From Nitrosopumilaceae archaeon (GTDB lineage Archaea; Thermoproteota; Nitrososphaeria; Nitrososphaerales; Nitrosopumilaceae): DNA of 64,000 bases. Made by a program: the position numbers and the translations under genes. Location of the stretch: assembly GCA_028279545.1 (NCBI GenBank), contig JANQNN010000011.1:62001-126000 (forward strand). Reading direction: 5' to 3'. Every line of letters starts with the position of its first letter. Position 1 is the stretch's first letter. This document shows positions 50,862 to 60,658 of the stretch, piece by piece. The notes under the pieces were generated by a model, which was given only the letters and a program-made list of their open reading frames with translations, ran no database searches and was not told the DNA's origin.

Positions 50862-51830
50862 ATGCTTCCACTTGCTGGAGAAAGAAAAGATGCTAAAGGT
50901 ATAATTTTTGAAAAATCTGAATCATCAGAAATTTCTCGGGGAACTTCAACACTGAAACGTGGATTTGCCCACATGCTAAAAAATGGTGTGGTAATGGATG
51001 TAACGACCGTAGAGCAGGCTCAAATTGCTGAGGAAGCTGGGGCAGTATCAGTAATGGTTTTAGATAAACTTCCTTCTGATGTTCGAAAAGCAGGAGGTGT
51101 TGCACGGACTGCAAGCATTAGAATTATCCAAGACATTATGGACTCAGTTACAATTCCTGTAATGGCAAAGTGTAGAATTGGTCATGTATATGAAGCAAAA
51201 GTTTTGCAAGAATCAGATGTTGATATGATTGATGAGTCTGAAGTACTAACACCAGCAGATGAACATCATCATATTTGGAAATGGGACTTTACTACTCCTT
51301 TCGTGAATGGTGCAAGATCTTTGGCTGAAGCCTTGAGGCGAATAGAGGAAGGCGCTGCTATGATTAGAACAAAGGGAGAGCCAGGTACTGGAAATGTTGC
51401 TGAAGCTGTCACACATATTAAAAAAGTAAATGATGAATTACGTGCAATAAAATCAATTTATGATTCTGGGGATTATCAGGATTTAGTTCGAATGGCAAGA
51501 GAGTTTAAGGTATCATATGAAGTAGTAGAAGAAACTGCAAGACTAGGTAGATTACCTGTAGTAAATTTTGCAGCAGGAGGAATCGCAACACCTGCTGATG
51601 CTGCATATTTGATGTCACTTGGATGTGATGGAATTTTTGTTGGTTCTGGAATCTTTAATGCCAATGATGCACAAGAACGAGCACGAGCAATTGTTTTGGC
51701 AACTACTTTCTGGGAAGAACCAGAAAAAGTAAAGGAAGCTCAAAAAATGATTGATGAACGACAATCAATGTTAGGCTTAGATGTTAATACCTTAGAACTA
51801 AGAATGCAAGAACGAGGTGGTTCAGCTTGA
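50862..51830 (+). CDS. pdxS: Pyridoxal 5'-phosphate synthase lyase subunit
   Basis: PdxS builds pyridoxal phosphate from ribose 5-phosphate, glyceraldehyde 3-phosphate and ammonia delivered by PdxT. The 322-aa barrel shows [20 protein letters not shown], the catalytic lysine in [11 protein letters not shown] (Lys103) and the second in [14 protein letters not shown]. The first 30 residues extend beyond the core. It overlaps pdxT by 4 bp, so the two subunits are made together. Confidence 0.97.
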   Translation: MLPLAGERKDAKGIIFEKSESSEISRGTSTLKRGFAHMLKNGVVMDVTTVEQAQIAEEAGAVSVMVLDKLPSDVRKAGGVARTASIRIIQDIMDSVTIPVMAKCRIGHVYEAKVLQESDVDMIDESEVLTPADEHHHIWKWDFTTPFVNGARSLAEALRRIEEGAAMIRTKGEPGTGNVAEAVTHIKKVNDELRAIKSIYDSGDYQDLVRMAREFKVSYEVVEETARLGRLPVVNFAAGGIATPADAAYLMSLGCDGIFVGSGIFNANDAQERARAIVLATTFWEEPEKVKEAQKMIDERQSMLGLDVNTLELRMQERGGSA

Positions 51831-52444
51831 GTATCAATATTGGTGTTTTGGCAATTCAAGGAGATGTTCAAGAAAATATCATTTCTACCCAAAAAGCACT
51901 AGATGATTTAGGTATAGATGGTTCAGTAACTAATGTAAAAACAGCTGACGATATTTCAAAACTTGATGGATTGATTATACCGGGAGGAGAAAGTACCACG
52001 ATTGGACAACTATCACTTGTTAATAGTTCCCTAAAGGTAATGAAAGAAAAAATTGAACAAGGAATGCCTGTTTTTGGAATTTGTGCGGGAATGATTATGC
52101 TTGCAAAAATTGCAGATGATCGTATAATGGGAAAAATTAATCAACCTCTTTTAAATTTGTTAGATATTAAACTTGAAAGAAATTCTTTTGGACGCCAAAA
52201 AGATTCTTTTGAGGCTGAAATCTCAATGGACTCTATTAAAATTCCAAAATTTAGAGGTGTTTTTATTCGCGCACCATCAATTTCAGAAGCAAATTCTGAT
52301 ATTGAAGTTTTAGCTAAATTTAATGAAAAGATTGTTGCTATAAAAAAAGGGAACATTATTGGAACTTCATTTCATCCTGAATTAACAAAAGACGTTTCTT
52401 TACACAAATATTTTCTAAATCTTGTAAAAAGCTTTGCAAATTAA
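51827..52444 (+). CDS. pdxT: Pyridoxal 5'-phosphate synthase glutaminase subunit
   Basis: The 205-aa class I glutaminase has [14 protein letters not shown] at the start, [12 protein letters not shown] for the oxyanion loop, the catalytic cysteine in [12 protein letters not shown], and the His-Glu pair in SFHPEL. It releases ammonia from glutamine for PdxS. It starts at a TTG overlapping the pdxS stop. Confidence 0.96.
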   Translation: MSINIGVLAIQGDVQENIISTQKALDDLGIDGSVTNVKTADDISKLDGLIIPGGESTTIGQLSLVNSSLKVMKEKIEQGMPVFGICAGMIMLAKIADDRIMGKINQPLLNLLDIKLERNSFGRQKDSFEAEISMDSIKIPKFRGVFIRAPSISEANSDIEVLAKFNEKIVAIKKGNIIGTSFHPELTKDVSLHKYFLNLVKSFAN

Positions 52445-52448
52445 ATTT

Positions 52449-54764
52449 CTAAATTAAATTATGCATTGACTCTAAATCTTTTTTGAAAGGCTCTAAACTT
52501 TTTGGAACTGGATATGAGAAAGAGTCTTTAAGTGATAATCCTTTGGTCTTCTTTTCATTCCACACTTTGGAATTAAATTCTGATATTTCTTCTGTTAATT
52601 TATTTTCTGATTGCTCATCTTCTGGTTCTACTTGTTGCTCGATGTGAATACTTGATTGGGAATACAAAGTTTTCCATAGGTGATCCGTGATGAATGGAGT
52701 AATAGGAGCCAATAATTTCAAAATTGTTGATAGTGTTTTGTGTAAAGTAAAAATTGCCGCGTCTCTTTCGTCATCTGAAAATCCTATCCCATAGGCTCTT
52801 GCCTTTACCATTTCAATGTAATGTGCAGCAAAAACATTCCATGTAAATTCCCTAACTGCAATAGCAGGTACAAAAAAGTTGTATTCATCATAACCTTTTT
52901 TACATTCTTTTACTAGGTTGTTTAATTCTGATAAAATCCACTTGTCTGTTGGGTTAGGCTTTCCAGAATTTATTACTGGGAAACTTGACAAGAATCTTGA
53001 AACATTCCATAACTTACTTAGGAATTTTTTTGTTGATTCTATTTTTTGCTCGTTACATCTAAAATCATAACCATGGTTTATTTCACTAGCACTCCAAAAT
53101 CGGAATGTGTCTGCACCCAATTTTTCAATAACTGGCAATGGATCGATAGCATTTCCTTTACTCTTACTCATCTTGAGACCTTTTTCATCAAGCCCATATC
53201 CCATTATCCAGGCCTGAGACCATGGTTTATTTCCCGTAAGCTGATCACATCTTAGAAGCGTATAGTAAAGCCATGTTCGGACAATATCTTTTGCCTGAGG
53301 ACGAATGGTAGTGGGATATACCTTTTTGAAAAATTCTGAATCCTTGTTAAATTTGGAAACAAAAAGAGGTGAGACACTAGAATCCATCCATGTATCAAAA
53401 GTTCTTTCTTCTCCAACAAATTCTGTAGCACCACATTTAGTACAGTTACTGATTGGACATTTATCAGACCAGGGTTTGTAGTATTTTCCTGGTTCTGGAA
53501 TATTGGGTTCAGAACAACTTTTACAATACCAAATTGGAATCTCTGTTCCATAATACCTTCTCCTTGATATTGGCCAATCAATGTTAATTGATTCTAACCA
53601 ATTCATGAGAATTTGCTTGTGCATTGATGGGTAAAATGTAATTTCTTGCCCTAATTTTTTTATTTTTTCTACAGAATCTTTTTGTTTTAAATAATATTCT
53701 TCCATTGGAATAATCTCGATTGGAATTTTACTTCGTTCAGAAACTGGTGTTCTATGAACAATATCTTCTATCTTTTCAACAAAGCCATTTGTTTCTAAAT
53801 CTTCAATTATCTTTGTTCTAGCTTGTTTTGGTTTTAAGCCTGCATATTCACCTGCTGCTTCCGTCATTTTTCCATCAAGTCCAATTGCAACTACTTCTTC
53901 AAGTTCTAACTCTCTAAATAGGGCAACATCGTTTTGATCACCATAACTACAAACCATTACCGCTCCTGAACCAAATTCTTGCTGGGCTGAGTGATGGGTT
54001 CTAAGCTCTACTTCCGCATTGGTAATGGGCACAATAATTTTTTTTCCAATAAATGGAGCATATCTTTGATCATCAGGATTTACAATAATTGTTTTACAAG
54101 CACACAAGAGTTCAGGTCTGGTACTTGCGATAATTATTTCCTTTTCAGTATCCTTTATTTTGAATTTCATGTAAACTAACTTGGTGGGCAAGTCTTGATA
54201 GATAATTTCTGCATCGGCAATTGTAGTGCCTGATACCCAATCATAGTTGTTAGGTCTATTGGCAAGGTAAATTTGGCCCTTCTTCCATAAATCTATGAAC
54301 GTGGATTGAGTCAATGACCTATACTCTTCAGAATCTGTTCTGTAATAGTTTGCAAATTCACCACTTATTCCTAAATTTTTCATTATCAGGAGCATTTCAG
54401 CCTCTAAATCATCAAGTGCCACTCTACACAAGTTTAGAAATTCTCCTCGTTCAGTTTCACGCATTCTAATATTGTGCTTTTTTTCCGTATAGAGTTCAAC
54501 TGGAAGACCATTTCGATCAATTCCTATTGGAAAGTAGACGTTTTCCCCCGACATCCTTGCAGTTCTTGCAATCATGTCAATTTGTGAATAATGAGCTGCT
54601 GCTCCAATATGCCATGGCCTACCTGATGGATATGGAGGAGGAGTATCTATTGTAAAGTTATTTTCAGTGGGAGTAAATTCATAAATTTTTTCTTCGTCCC
54701 AATCCTTGAGAATTTTTTTTTCAAGCTCTGGGTTCCAAGCCTTTTCCTTAATTTTGGGTTCCAT
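52449..54764 (-). CDS. valS: Valine--tRNA ligase
   Basis: The 771-aa class I synthetase has the valine-type start PPPYPSGRPWHIGAAAHYSQ with a HIG motif, the editing domain (STRPELLCACKTIIVNPDDQ), the RRYYGTEIPIWYC zinc segment, TFDTWMDSSVSPL and the KMSKSKGN loop near residue 552. The TWMDSS segment marks ValRS rather than LeuRS or IleRS. The C-terminal anticodon-binding part is short, as in archaea. It lies 7 bp from the PTPS fusion gene, probably one operon. Confidence 0.95.
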   Translation of the reverse strand: MEPKIKEKAWNPELEKKILKDWDEEKIYEFTPTENNFTIDTPPPYPSGRPWHIGAAAHYSQIDMIARTARMSGENVYFPIGIDRNGLPVELYTEKKHNIRMRETERGEFLNLCRVALDDLEAEMLLIMKNLGISGEFANYYRTDSEEYRSLTQSTFIDLWKKGQIYLANRPNNYDWVSGTTIADAEIIYQDLPTKLVYMKFKIKDTEKEIIIASTRPELLCACKTIIVNPDDQRYAPFIGKKIIVPITNAEVELRTHHSAQQEFGSGAVMVCSYGDQNDVALFRELELEEVVAIGLDGKMTEAAGEYAGLKPKQARTKIIEDLETNGFVEKIEDIVHRTPVSERSKIPIEIIPMEEYYLKQKDSVEKIKKLGQEITFYPSMHKQILMNWLESINIDWPISRRRYYGTEIPIWYCKSCSEPNIPEPGKYYKPWSDKCPISNCTKCGATEFVGEERTFDTWMDSSVSPLFVSKFNKDSEFFKKVYPTTIRPQAKDIVRTWLYYTLLRCDQLTGNKPWSQAWIMGYGLDEKGLKMSKSKGNAIDPLPVIEKLGADTFRFWSASEINHGYDFRCNEQKIESTKKFLSKLWNVSRFLSSFPVINSGKPNPTDKWILSELNNLVKECKKGYDEYNFFVPAIAVREFTWNVFAAHYIEMVKARAYGIGFSDDERDAAIFTLHKTLSTILKLLAPITPFITDHLWKTLYSQSSIHIEQQVEPEDEQSENKLTEEISEFNSKVWNEKKTKGLSLKDSFSYPVPKSLEPFKKDLESMHNLI

Positions 54765-54771
54765 TTTTTAA

Positions 54772-55584
54772 TTATTTTGACACTTTGGAAATAATATGAG
54801 ACCCTTTGTTATATCCTTCATAAATATAAACTCCAACTGCTTCAACATTGGATGGCATTTTAGGTGCAAGTAGTTTTATAATTTCTGATGACAAATTCTC
54901 AACTGTAGCTTCTCCTTGCAAAAGATAGGTAGTGTTTTTTGGAACTTGCAGATCAAACATTCCTTTGGGTCCTTCAAACTGAATTTGATAATGTGATTCA
55001 TCTTCACTTTTTAGATATTTTTCATTAATGAAAAATTTATGATCAAATATATCTACAACTTCTTTGATAATTTTTTTTGCCACTCCAAAATCTACGAGTA
55101 AATTATTTTTCATTTGTCCAACAAGTTCTACCATAACTGATGATGTATGCCCATGAAGAATTGAGCATTTTTCAACTAATGGTAAGATATGTGCATAATC
55201 AAATGAAAAAGAGGGATCTTCTAAAAATATCGATCCAGTTTGGGGTGTTTTATCATAAAAGACAATATCTTCTAATTCTTTAATTTGTGAGGAATATTTT
55301 GGATGCCCAACAGCCATTATTTTTTGATCTAAGTCGTCTTTGATCTCTTTGTATTTTGCAATGTCTTGTTCACTATCAATCACTTCTATGAGACCTTTCT
55401 TAGTTGTAAAATCGATTTTTACAGTTTTTCCATTTTTTAGTATTAATTTTTGGTCATATTGATAATCTTCATCCAAAAAGGAAAGCATTTGGGCAATAGT
55501 AAGCTCTGTTCTAGTTCTCAAAAGATTTCCTTTTTTGTCAATGTACCTAAAATCTGAATCCAAAATTGTGGGACTTGTAGCCAT
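54772..55584 (-). CDS. Nuclease-fold-like domain fused to 6-pyruvoyl-tetrahydropterin synthase
   Basis: The C-terminal 150 residues are a PTPS/QueD domain: FDYAHIL with zinc ligand His132, catalytic-type Cys140, then LHGHTS with His144 and His146, LVDFGVAKKIIKEVVDIFDH and GEATVENLSSEIIKLL. PTPS acts on dihydroneopterin triphosphate. Residues 20-75 (RTRTELTIAQMLSFLDEDYQ, KTVKIDFTTKKGLIEVIDS) look like a PD-(D/E)XK restriction fold core with Asp58 and Glu67 but no obvious lysine. This fusion is unusual. A pterin dehydratase gene lies 79 bp upstream. Confidence 0.82.
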   Translation of the reverse strand: MATSPTILDSDFRYIDKKGNLLRTRTELTIAQMLSFLDEDYQYDQKLILKNGKTVKIDFTTKKGLIEVIDSEQDIAKYKEIKDDLDQKIMAVGHPKYSSQIKELEDIVFYDKTPQTGSIFLEDPSFSFDYAHILPLVEKCSILHGHTSSVMVELVGQMKNNLLVDFGVAKKIIKEVVDIFDHKFFINEKYLKSEDESHYQIQFEGPKGMFDLQVPKNTTYLLQGEATVENLSSEIIKLLAPKMPSNVEAVGVYIYEGYNKGSHIISKVSK

Positions 55585-55663
55585 GTGAAGTCATCTGCTT
55601 TAGGTTCTGTATATAAATTCTGTAAAAAAACACAAAAAATCCATTAATTTAGCCACAAAAATC

Positions 55664-55942
55664 TTAGGCAAGTGAATTTAGAATTTTTGCCAACTGGATG
55701 TCATTTTTGGTTATCCCTCCAGCATCGTGAGTCATTAAATCTACTGAAATTTTGTTATAAACATTAAACCACTCCGGATGATGATTCATTTTTTCAATTT
55801 CCATTGATGCTCTAGTCATGAAACCAAAGGCCTCATTGAAGCTTTCAAACTCAAAATCTTTGTGAAGCTTTTCGTCCTTAATTGACCATCCATCTAAGTT
55901 TTTTAGTTGATCTGAAATTTCTTCTACTGAAAGTTTCATCAT
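55664..55942 (-). CDS. Pterin-4a-carbinolamine dehydratase
   Basis: The 92-aa protein has the family pattern: LKNLDGWSIKDEKLHKDFEF, FGFMTRASMEIEKMNHHPEW and ISVDLMTHDAGGITKNDIQL. The HHPEW histidines and the THDAGG region form the active site that dehydrates 4a-hydroxy-tetrahydropterin. It recycles tetrahydropterin and fits the neighbouring PTPS gene. An aromatic amino acid hydroxylase is not seen in the window. Confidence 0.95.
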   Translation of the reverse strand: MMKLSVEEISDQLKNLDGWSIKDEKLHKDFEFESFNEAFGFMTRASMEIEKMNHHPEWFNVYNKISVDLMTHDAGGITKNDIQLAKILNSLA

Positions 55943-56029
55943 TACTTCATTATGATGCCATTACATTAAAAGTTAAAGAATAATACAAGAGGATCTTAAA
56001 TTTAAATAGTAACAAATTTTGTGAATAAA

Positions 56030-56776
56030 ATGAATTCTGAACTTTTAAAAAATATCCAAGAGGCAATTAAACATACTATACCCAAAAAAAAAATTGGTAT
56101 AGCATTTTCAGGAGGAGTTGATAGCACCTTGATTTCAAAGATCCTTGTTGATTTAGAATACGATGTAATTTTACTTACTATTGGATTTTCAGAATCACAT
56201 GACATTTTGTTTTCAATTAAAGTTAATGAACAATTAAAACTATCACATAAGATTTTAGAAATTGAATCAGACTCTTTTGAGAAAATTGCAGGTAATGTAA
56301 ATAAAAAAATTCAGAAAGATAATTTATCGTGGAATGAAAATTGTATTGCCTTTTACTATGTTTCAAAACTTGCACAGAGCTTAGGAATTGATACTGTAGT
56401 TACTGCAAATGGAATTGATGAGTTGTTCTGCGGATATGATGCATATCGAGATGTAATTTCTCAAGGGGATTCTGTGGTAAATGAATTGATGGATCAAAAA
56501 CTAGAAAATGAAATTAAAATGATGAAGGCAGTAAACATGATTTCTTCTGAATTTGGAGTACAGATTTTACAACCTTTACTATCACCAAAATTTATTGCAT
56601 TTGCAAAAACTATTCCTTTATCTGAAAAAATTCAAGATTCTGAAGATCTAATTAGAAAACATGCTATTCGTAAACTTGCCCAAGATGTTGGGGTACCTGA
56701 AATCTCTTACACAAAAAGAAAAAAAGCTTTACAGTATGGAACAAAAATTCATAGAAAATTACTAAAAACTAGATAG
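56030..56776 (+). CDS. Asparagine synthetase-like PP-loop ATPase without glutaminase domain
   Basis: The 248-aa protein has the PP-loop IGIAFSGGVDSTLISKILVD near residue 23, then VVTANGIDELFCGYDAYRDV, the typical AsnB C-terminal motif, and late VGVPEISYTKRKKALQYGTK. It lacks the N-terminal glutaminase of normal asparagine synthetase, so ammonia or a partner must supply nitrogen. It may be an amide ligase of other specificity. The ATG at 56030 is preferred over a GTG at 56021, since ATTTAAATAG lies about 28 nt upstream. It overlaps the convergent purB by 8 bp. Confidence 0.82.
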   Translation: MNSELLKNIQEAIKHTIPKKKIGIAFSGGVDSTLISKILVDLEYDVILLTIGFSESHDILFSIKVNEQLKLSHKILEIESDSFEKIAGNVNKKIQKDNLSWNENCIAFYYVSKLAQSLGIDTVVTANGIDELFCGYDAYRDVISQGDSVVNELMDQKLENEIKMMKAVNMISSEFGVQILQPLLSPKFIAFAKTIPLSEKIQDSEDLIRKHAIRKLAQDVGVPEISYTKRKKALQYGTKIHRKLLKTR

Positions 56777-58127
56777 ATTGGCAGGTTTTTGCAACTGACT
56801 TTTTTACATTGTTTATGATTATTGCAGAAGCTCCAAGGTGTTTCTCAGGGGAAAATATTGCCTCAATTTCTTTTTCTGATAAAATAGATGAAAAAGCCTT
56901 ATCTCCTTTAATTGCATCTTTATACTCCATCTCTTTGTCTTTTGCTTCAAATGCTACTCGTTGTACGTCTCTGTAAGCCACAAATCTAGGAACCCCTTTT
57001 TTGATTAAAGCTTCTAACACAAATTCTGCAAAGATTTGACCCTTTGTAATTTTTAGATTCTCAATAATTCTTTTCTCATTTACAACTAAATTAGATACAA
57101 TTCTAATCATAGTTTCAAGCATTTCATCAACTAATATGGATGAAGTTGGCAAGACAAATCTTTCATTTGCAGAGTTTGACAAATCCCTTTCATGCCATAA
57201 TGGAATATTTTCAAATGAAACTCCCACTTGACTGCGTAATAATTTTGATAATGATGAAATTCGTTCACTTTTAATTGGGTTTCGTTTTACAGGAACTGCA
57301 CTACTGCCCATCTGACCTTTTCTGAAATGCTCTGCGACCTCCCCTATTTCTGTCCTTTGAAGATTTCTAATCTCAATTGCAATTTTTTCAAGTGTTGATC
57401 CAATTAATGCCAATTCAAAAACGTATTCCGCATAACGTTCTCGTGGAATTACTTGTGTCGTGACCTCGGCTGGAAATAGTTTTAGTCGTTTTGCCACTCG
57501 TTTTTGTACCTCCACTGATTTAGCACCCATTAATGAACCAGTACCAACAACTCCTAAGGTTTTACAAATCAAAATTCTTTTCTTTAATTCATTTATTCTT
57601 TCAATATGTTTTGACATTTCGGCTGCCCAATTTGCAAATTTTAATCCAAATGAAATGATACTTGCATGTTGACCATGTGTTCTACCGACTGCTGGAGTTT
57701 TTGCATGTTTTATTGCCTTTTTAGATAATAATAGGGCCAGTTTTGCAACTTTGGGTTCAATTATTATCAATGCATCCCTCATTTGCATAGAATTACTCGT
57801 ATCAACTAGATCATTGCTAGTCAGTCCATAGTGAATCCAAGGTCTTACTTCTTTAGGGCATTTTTCACTAAGAGATTCTACAAGTGCAGCAGTATCGTGA
57901 TCACTTTTTGCCTCTAGTTGTTTAATCCTTTTTGCAGTAATTTTTCCAGAGTTAGCAGCTGAAAAAATTTTTTTTCCCGCTGCTTTTGGAATAAGTCCTA
58001 TTTCACTTTGTGAAATAGCTGCTGCCCCCTCAATTTCCAGCTGATAATCAATTTTTTTTTGTTCTGAAAAAATTTTCATCATCTCAGGGGTCCCGTATCG
58101 ACCCGTGTCTATGGGTAAAATAGCCAA
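56769..58127 (-). CDS. purB: Adenylosuccinate lyase
   Basis: The 452-aa enzyme splits adenylosuccinate and SAICAR in purine synthesis. It shows RYGTPEMMKIFSEQKKIDYQ at the start, VGRTHGQHASIISFGLKFAN in the middle, and the lyase signature GSSAVPVKRNPIKSE near residue 278. The TTG at 58127 gives normal length. Upstream lies a small palindromic hairpin at 58173-58192. Confidence 0.96.
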   Translation of the reverse strand: MAILPIDTGRYGTPEMMKIFSEQKKIDYQLEIEGAAAISQSEIGLIPKAAGKKIFSAANSGKITAKRIKQLEAKSDHDTAALVESLSEKCPKEVRPWIHYGLTSNDLVDTSNSMQMRDALIIIEPKVAKLALLLSKKAIKHAKTPAVGRTHGQHASIISFGLKFANWAAEMSKHIERINELKKRILICKTLGVVGTGSLMGAKSVEVQKRVAKRLKLFPAEVTTQVIPRERYAEYVFELALIGSTLEKIAIEIRNLQRTEIGEVAEHFRKGQMGSSAVPVKRNPIKSERISSLSKLLRSQVGVSFENIPLWHERDLSNSANERFVLPTSSILVDEMLETMIRIVSNLVVNEKRIIENLKITKGQIFAEFVLEALIKKGVPRFVAYRDVQRVAFEAKDKEMEYKDAIKGDKAFSSILSEKEIEAIFSPEKHLGASAIIINNVKKSVAKTCQSI

Positions 58128-58172
58128 CTATTCTTCTTTTTTTGCACCGAAAATAAATCTACTTCTTTGCCT

Positions 58173-58192
58173 GCATTATGCGAACATAATGC
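58173..58192. promoter_or_regulatory. Short perfect hairpin upstream of purB
   Basis: GCATTATG-cgaa-CATAATGC forms an 8-bp stem with a CGAA loop, 46 bp before the purB start. It may be an operator or a 5' leader hairpin. The rest of the 330-bp gap to 58460 holds no gene I can support. Confidence 0.45.
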
Positions 58193-58459
58193 GGTCATTA
58201 GGTCATGGATCTCATTATTTTATTTCAATACTTAGTTATTGTGTGATATTCGTGCCCAAATTATCTAAATTTGGCTACACTCTAACAGCTGAAAATCGTT
58301 TGAATCTCCTAATATCCACTACAGATCAAATGAAAATGTAGAATTGAAAAATATAGTTTATAACTGAAGGGCTGACTTCAATAGATTCCAATTTGCAGTC
58401 TTCATTAACCGCCAATCTATCGTAAAGTTTTTCATTTTACAAAATTAGTCTCAATATCG

Positions 58460-59197
58460 TTGATAAAAATTGAAAAAGAAAAAAATACTACATTTCTAAA
58501 TGCAGCAGTAACTGATTTTACAGATGCGATGGGATATTGTGAATACAAAATCCCACTTTCAATTCAAGGAATAAAGCCAAAACCTTCACAGTCTCTGATT
58601 TTAGGAACAAAAGCCCATCATGCAGAAGAAAAATATGAACAAGAGCATGTTGAATTAGAACCTGTTTTAATCGAAGAGATTGAAAATGAACAAAAAAACA
58701 TTGAATTTGCCCGTGAAAATGTTTACTCTACACTATCGATGCCTTTTGAATTCCCGTCGGAAAATGTTCTAGTTACACTTTCAGGGAGAATTGATAAAAT
58801 TAGCAGAGTTGATGGAACGCTAATAGTTCAAGATGATAAATTTGTTGGAAGACCTCAAACATATGACCAAAAAACACAACCATACCCTAGTCAACTATTA
58901 CAGGTTTTAGCATATCTAAATTCAGTTTATTCTGGAAAAAGAAAAAATGATCCTGAGGAGTGGTTTGAGATGCCACATAGTAGTAAGAAATGGGAATTAA
59001 GAATTTGCGATAGAAAAACTAGAGAACCATACAAAGTGTTTTCTGACTATCAAGATGCTTTTTCACTTCATTATTTGCATACATCACTTGAAAAATTTAC
59101 AACTATAGCACTTGATTTTATAGAACCTGAGCATCATAACAGTAAACCCAAATGTAATGCATGTAATTTGAAAAGTTTTTGTGAGTTTAGAATTTAA
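58460..59197 (+). CDS. Cas4/RecB-like PD-(D/E)XK nuclease with iron-sulfur cysteines
   Basis: The 245-aa protein has the order of Cas4/Dna2-type exonucleases: Cys27 in DAMGYCEYK, then LGTKAHHAEEKYEQ (motif with His), VTLSGRIDKISRV (catalytic Asp), LIVQDDKF (QxDxK-type) and SQLLQVLAYL. A terminal cluster Cys232, Cys235, Cys241 would complete a 4Fe-4S site with Cys27. It likely cuts single-stranded ends. No CRISPR array or other adaptation gene is in the window. The start is a TTG. Confidence 0.83.
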   Translation: MIKIEKEKNTTFLNAAVTDFTDAMGYCEYKIPLSIQGIKPKPSQSLILGTKAHHAEEKYEQEHVELEPVLIEEIENEQKNIEFARENVYSTLSMPFEFPSENVLVTLSGRIDKISRVDGTLIVQDDKFVGRPQTYDQKTQPYPSQLLQVLAYLNSVYSGKRKNDPEEWFEMPHSSKKWELRICDRKTREPYKVFSDYQDAFSLHYLHTSLEKFTTIALDFIEPEHHNSKPKCNACNLKSFCEFRI

Positions 59198-59239
59198 AAT
59201 TTCAATTATTTGTAAATATTTTATAGTTTATTTTTTGAA

Positions 59240-59752
59240 TCATGTTGCAATCAGCCATCCATAATACGTTACTATCAATCCAACAAAGGCCACAGTCATT
59301 AGTCTTCTTTGATTTTTGGATTTGCTCATAAACTTGGTCTGCATCTTCCAAATGGCATTTGTAATTACAGAATCCCTACCAGTCTTTTTCCATAGATACA
59401 TATCCAATTTACTTATTCCTCGTAAAACTAGTTTGTTTACAAGAAAATGTATGTGAATAAAAAATAAAATCATTTTATCCAAAATTGTTAACATGATAAT
59501 ACTTAGAAATATTGTAAATGAAAATGAAGATACTTGCCACAACATATCCATATACCAAGGTGGATATACCTGAGTATTTTGCCATGTATCAAATACAATC
59601 CAGATTCCAATTGATAACTGCCAAGACAAAAAGATTGAAACTAGTATTGAATCAAAAATAGGAATTACCCATACTGCATTATTTTTATCTCGTGCAACTT
59701 TTTTGGTTTCCTTTATTCTAGTATAGTAGTTTGAAAAATATTTTATAATCAT
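59240..59752 (-). CDS. Membrane protein, 170 aa
   Basis: Three to four hydrophobic segments (about residues 29-54, 76-105 and 150-168) are separated by a basic loop (VLRGISKLDMYLWKKTGRD). No family recognised. Its start overlaps the stop of the gene at 59752-59997, so they form an operon. Confidence 0.68.
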   Translation of the reverse strand: MIIKYFSNYYTRIKETKKVARDKNNAVWVIPIFDSILVSIFLSWQLSIGIWIVFDTWQNTQVYPPWYMDMLWQVSSFSFTIFLSIIMLTILDKMILFFIHIHFLVNKLVLRGISKLDMYLWKKTGRDSVITNAIWKMQTKFMSKSKNQRRLMTVAFVGLIVTYYGWLIAT

Positions 59753-59997
59753 TATTTCCTATTTCCCCAAATTCTCTCCATGTCGGTCTTGTCTTTTTTC
59801 CTCTGAGTTTTTCTTTGGTTTTTGGTCTCATCTGACCATATTTTGACTTCTGATGAGGATTTTTCCTTTTTCCCCCATATTTTCTCTAGATTTTTTTTAT
59901 CTTTGTAGGAATTTTCATTTTTGTTACCTAAACTCTCTTTTGTCAGTTTATCCATAGAATCCCCAAAATCCTGCATTGCCTTGGCAAAAATATCCAT
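59752..59997 (-). CDS. Small charged protein with repeated W-G motif
   Basis: From ATG 59997 the 81-aa protein reads MDIFAKAMQDFGDSMDKLTK, then a highly charged region in which KNLEKIWGKKEK and DMERIWGNRK repeat one motif. It lacks a membrane span and overlaps the membrane protein gene at 59240-59752, so it may be its cytoplasmic partner. The longer start at 60093 is less likely. Confidence 0.6.
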   Translation of the reverse strand: MDIFAKAMQDFGDSMDKLTKESLGNKNENSYKDKKNLEKIWGKKEKSSSEVKIWSDETKNQRKTQRKKDKTDMERIWGNRK

Positions 59998-60154
59998 GCC
60001 TGTGTTGATATTTCTCAGGTTGATTTTTTTAAGAAAACTTTGCAATATGAGATAAATTTCCAACAAGTAAATTTTACAAGCATTTGATTTCAACTTTAGG
60101 TCTGAAAAATTCTTACCTTGTAGGAAGAATTCTATTCACGAGGTTTAGTTAATA

Positions 60155-60418
60155 TTATTTTTCAATAATTACACCTCCATCATGACAATTCTTGCAAATC
60201 CAATTTGGATTTGTAGTGCTTCCCACAGTATTACTTTTTGAAGAAAATTTTGTAATTACATCCCAATTATTACTCAGTATGGTTTTTCCTGCTCTTATTT
60301 TCTCTTTCCATTCTCCGCGTAGTTTGCCCTGAAATCCATCTATAAAAAAAATTACAATTTGATCTGATTGACATTGGACACAGAGAATATTCAATCCTGG
60401 AAAATAACCCTCAATCAT
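60155..60418 (-). CDS. Small protein with two CxxC pairs, 87 aa
   Basis: LNILCVQCQSDQIVIFFI (residues 9-26) and WICKNCHDGGVIIEK at the end give the four cysteines of a split zinc site. The middle is basic. No family recognised. It is the second of a row of small reverse-strand genes. Confidence 0.6.
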   Translation of the reverse strand: MIEGYFPGLNILCVQCQSDQIVIFFIDGFQGKLRGEWKEKIRAGKTILSNNWDVITKFSSKSNTVGSTTNPNWICKNCHDGGVIIEK

Positions 60419-60448
60419 TTTATTTCATTGTATTTCATTCCAAGAATC

Positions 60449-60658
60449 TCATTGAAAGATTTCATTTCTTGTCTGGTAGATCTGATACGAATTTTGGTTC
60501 AAGCCCCGTACTAATTCAGATGTGCTCTCAAGATCAAGATAAAGGTGGAAGTTTGGCATCGCAATTATAATCCCTTTTACGGTAGTCCCATCTTCCACTT
60601 GAACATCATCTGACAGGTAGAGGGTTAGGCGTCTCCCTTCGTAGAATTTTTTTGTCAT
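60449..60658 (-). CDS. Hypothetical protein, 69 aa
   Basis: From ATG 60658 (MTKKFYEGRRLTLYLSDDVQ) the protein is beta-rich and soluble, with KGIIIAMPNFHLYLDLEST in the middle. The upstream in-frame ATG at 60700 would add 14 unlikely residues. Not recognised. The 330 bp beyond it hold no convincing gene. Confidence 0.5.
   Translation of the reverse strand: MTKKFYEGRRLTLYLSDDVQVEDGTTVKGIIIAMPNFHLYLDLESTSELVRGLNQNSYQIYQTRNEIFQ

Noticed and set aside
58105-58341. 78-codon forward frame upstream of the Cas4-like gene
   Set aside because: It overlaps the purB start and the hairpin at 58173-58192 and has a composition unlike a protein.
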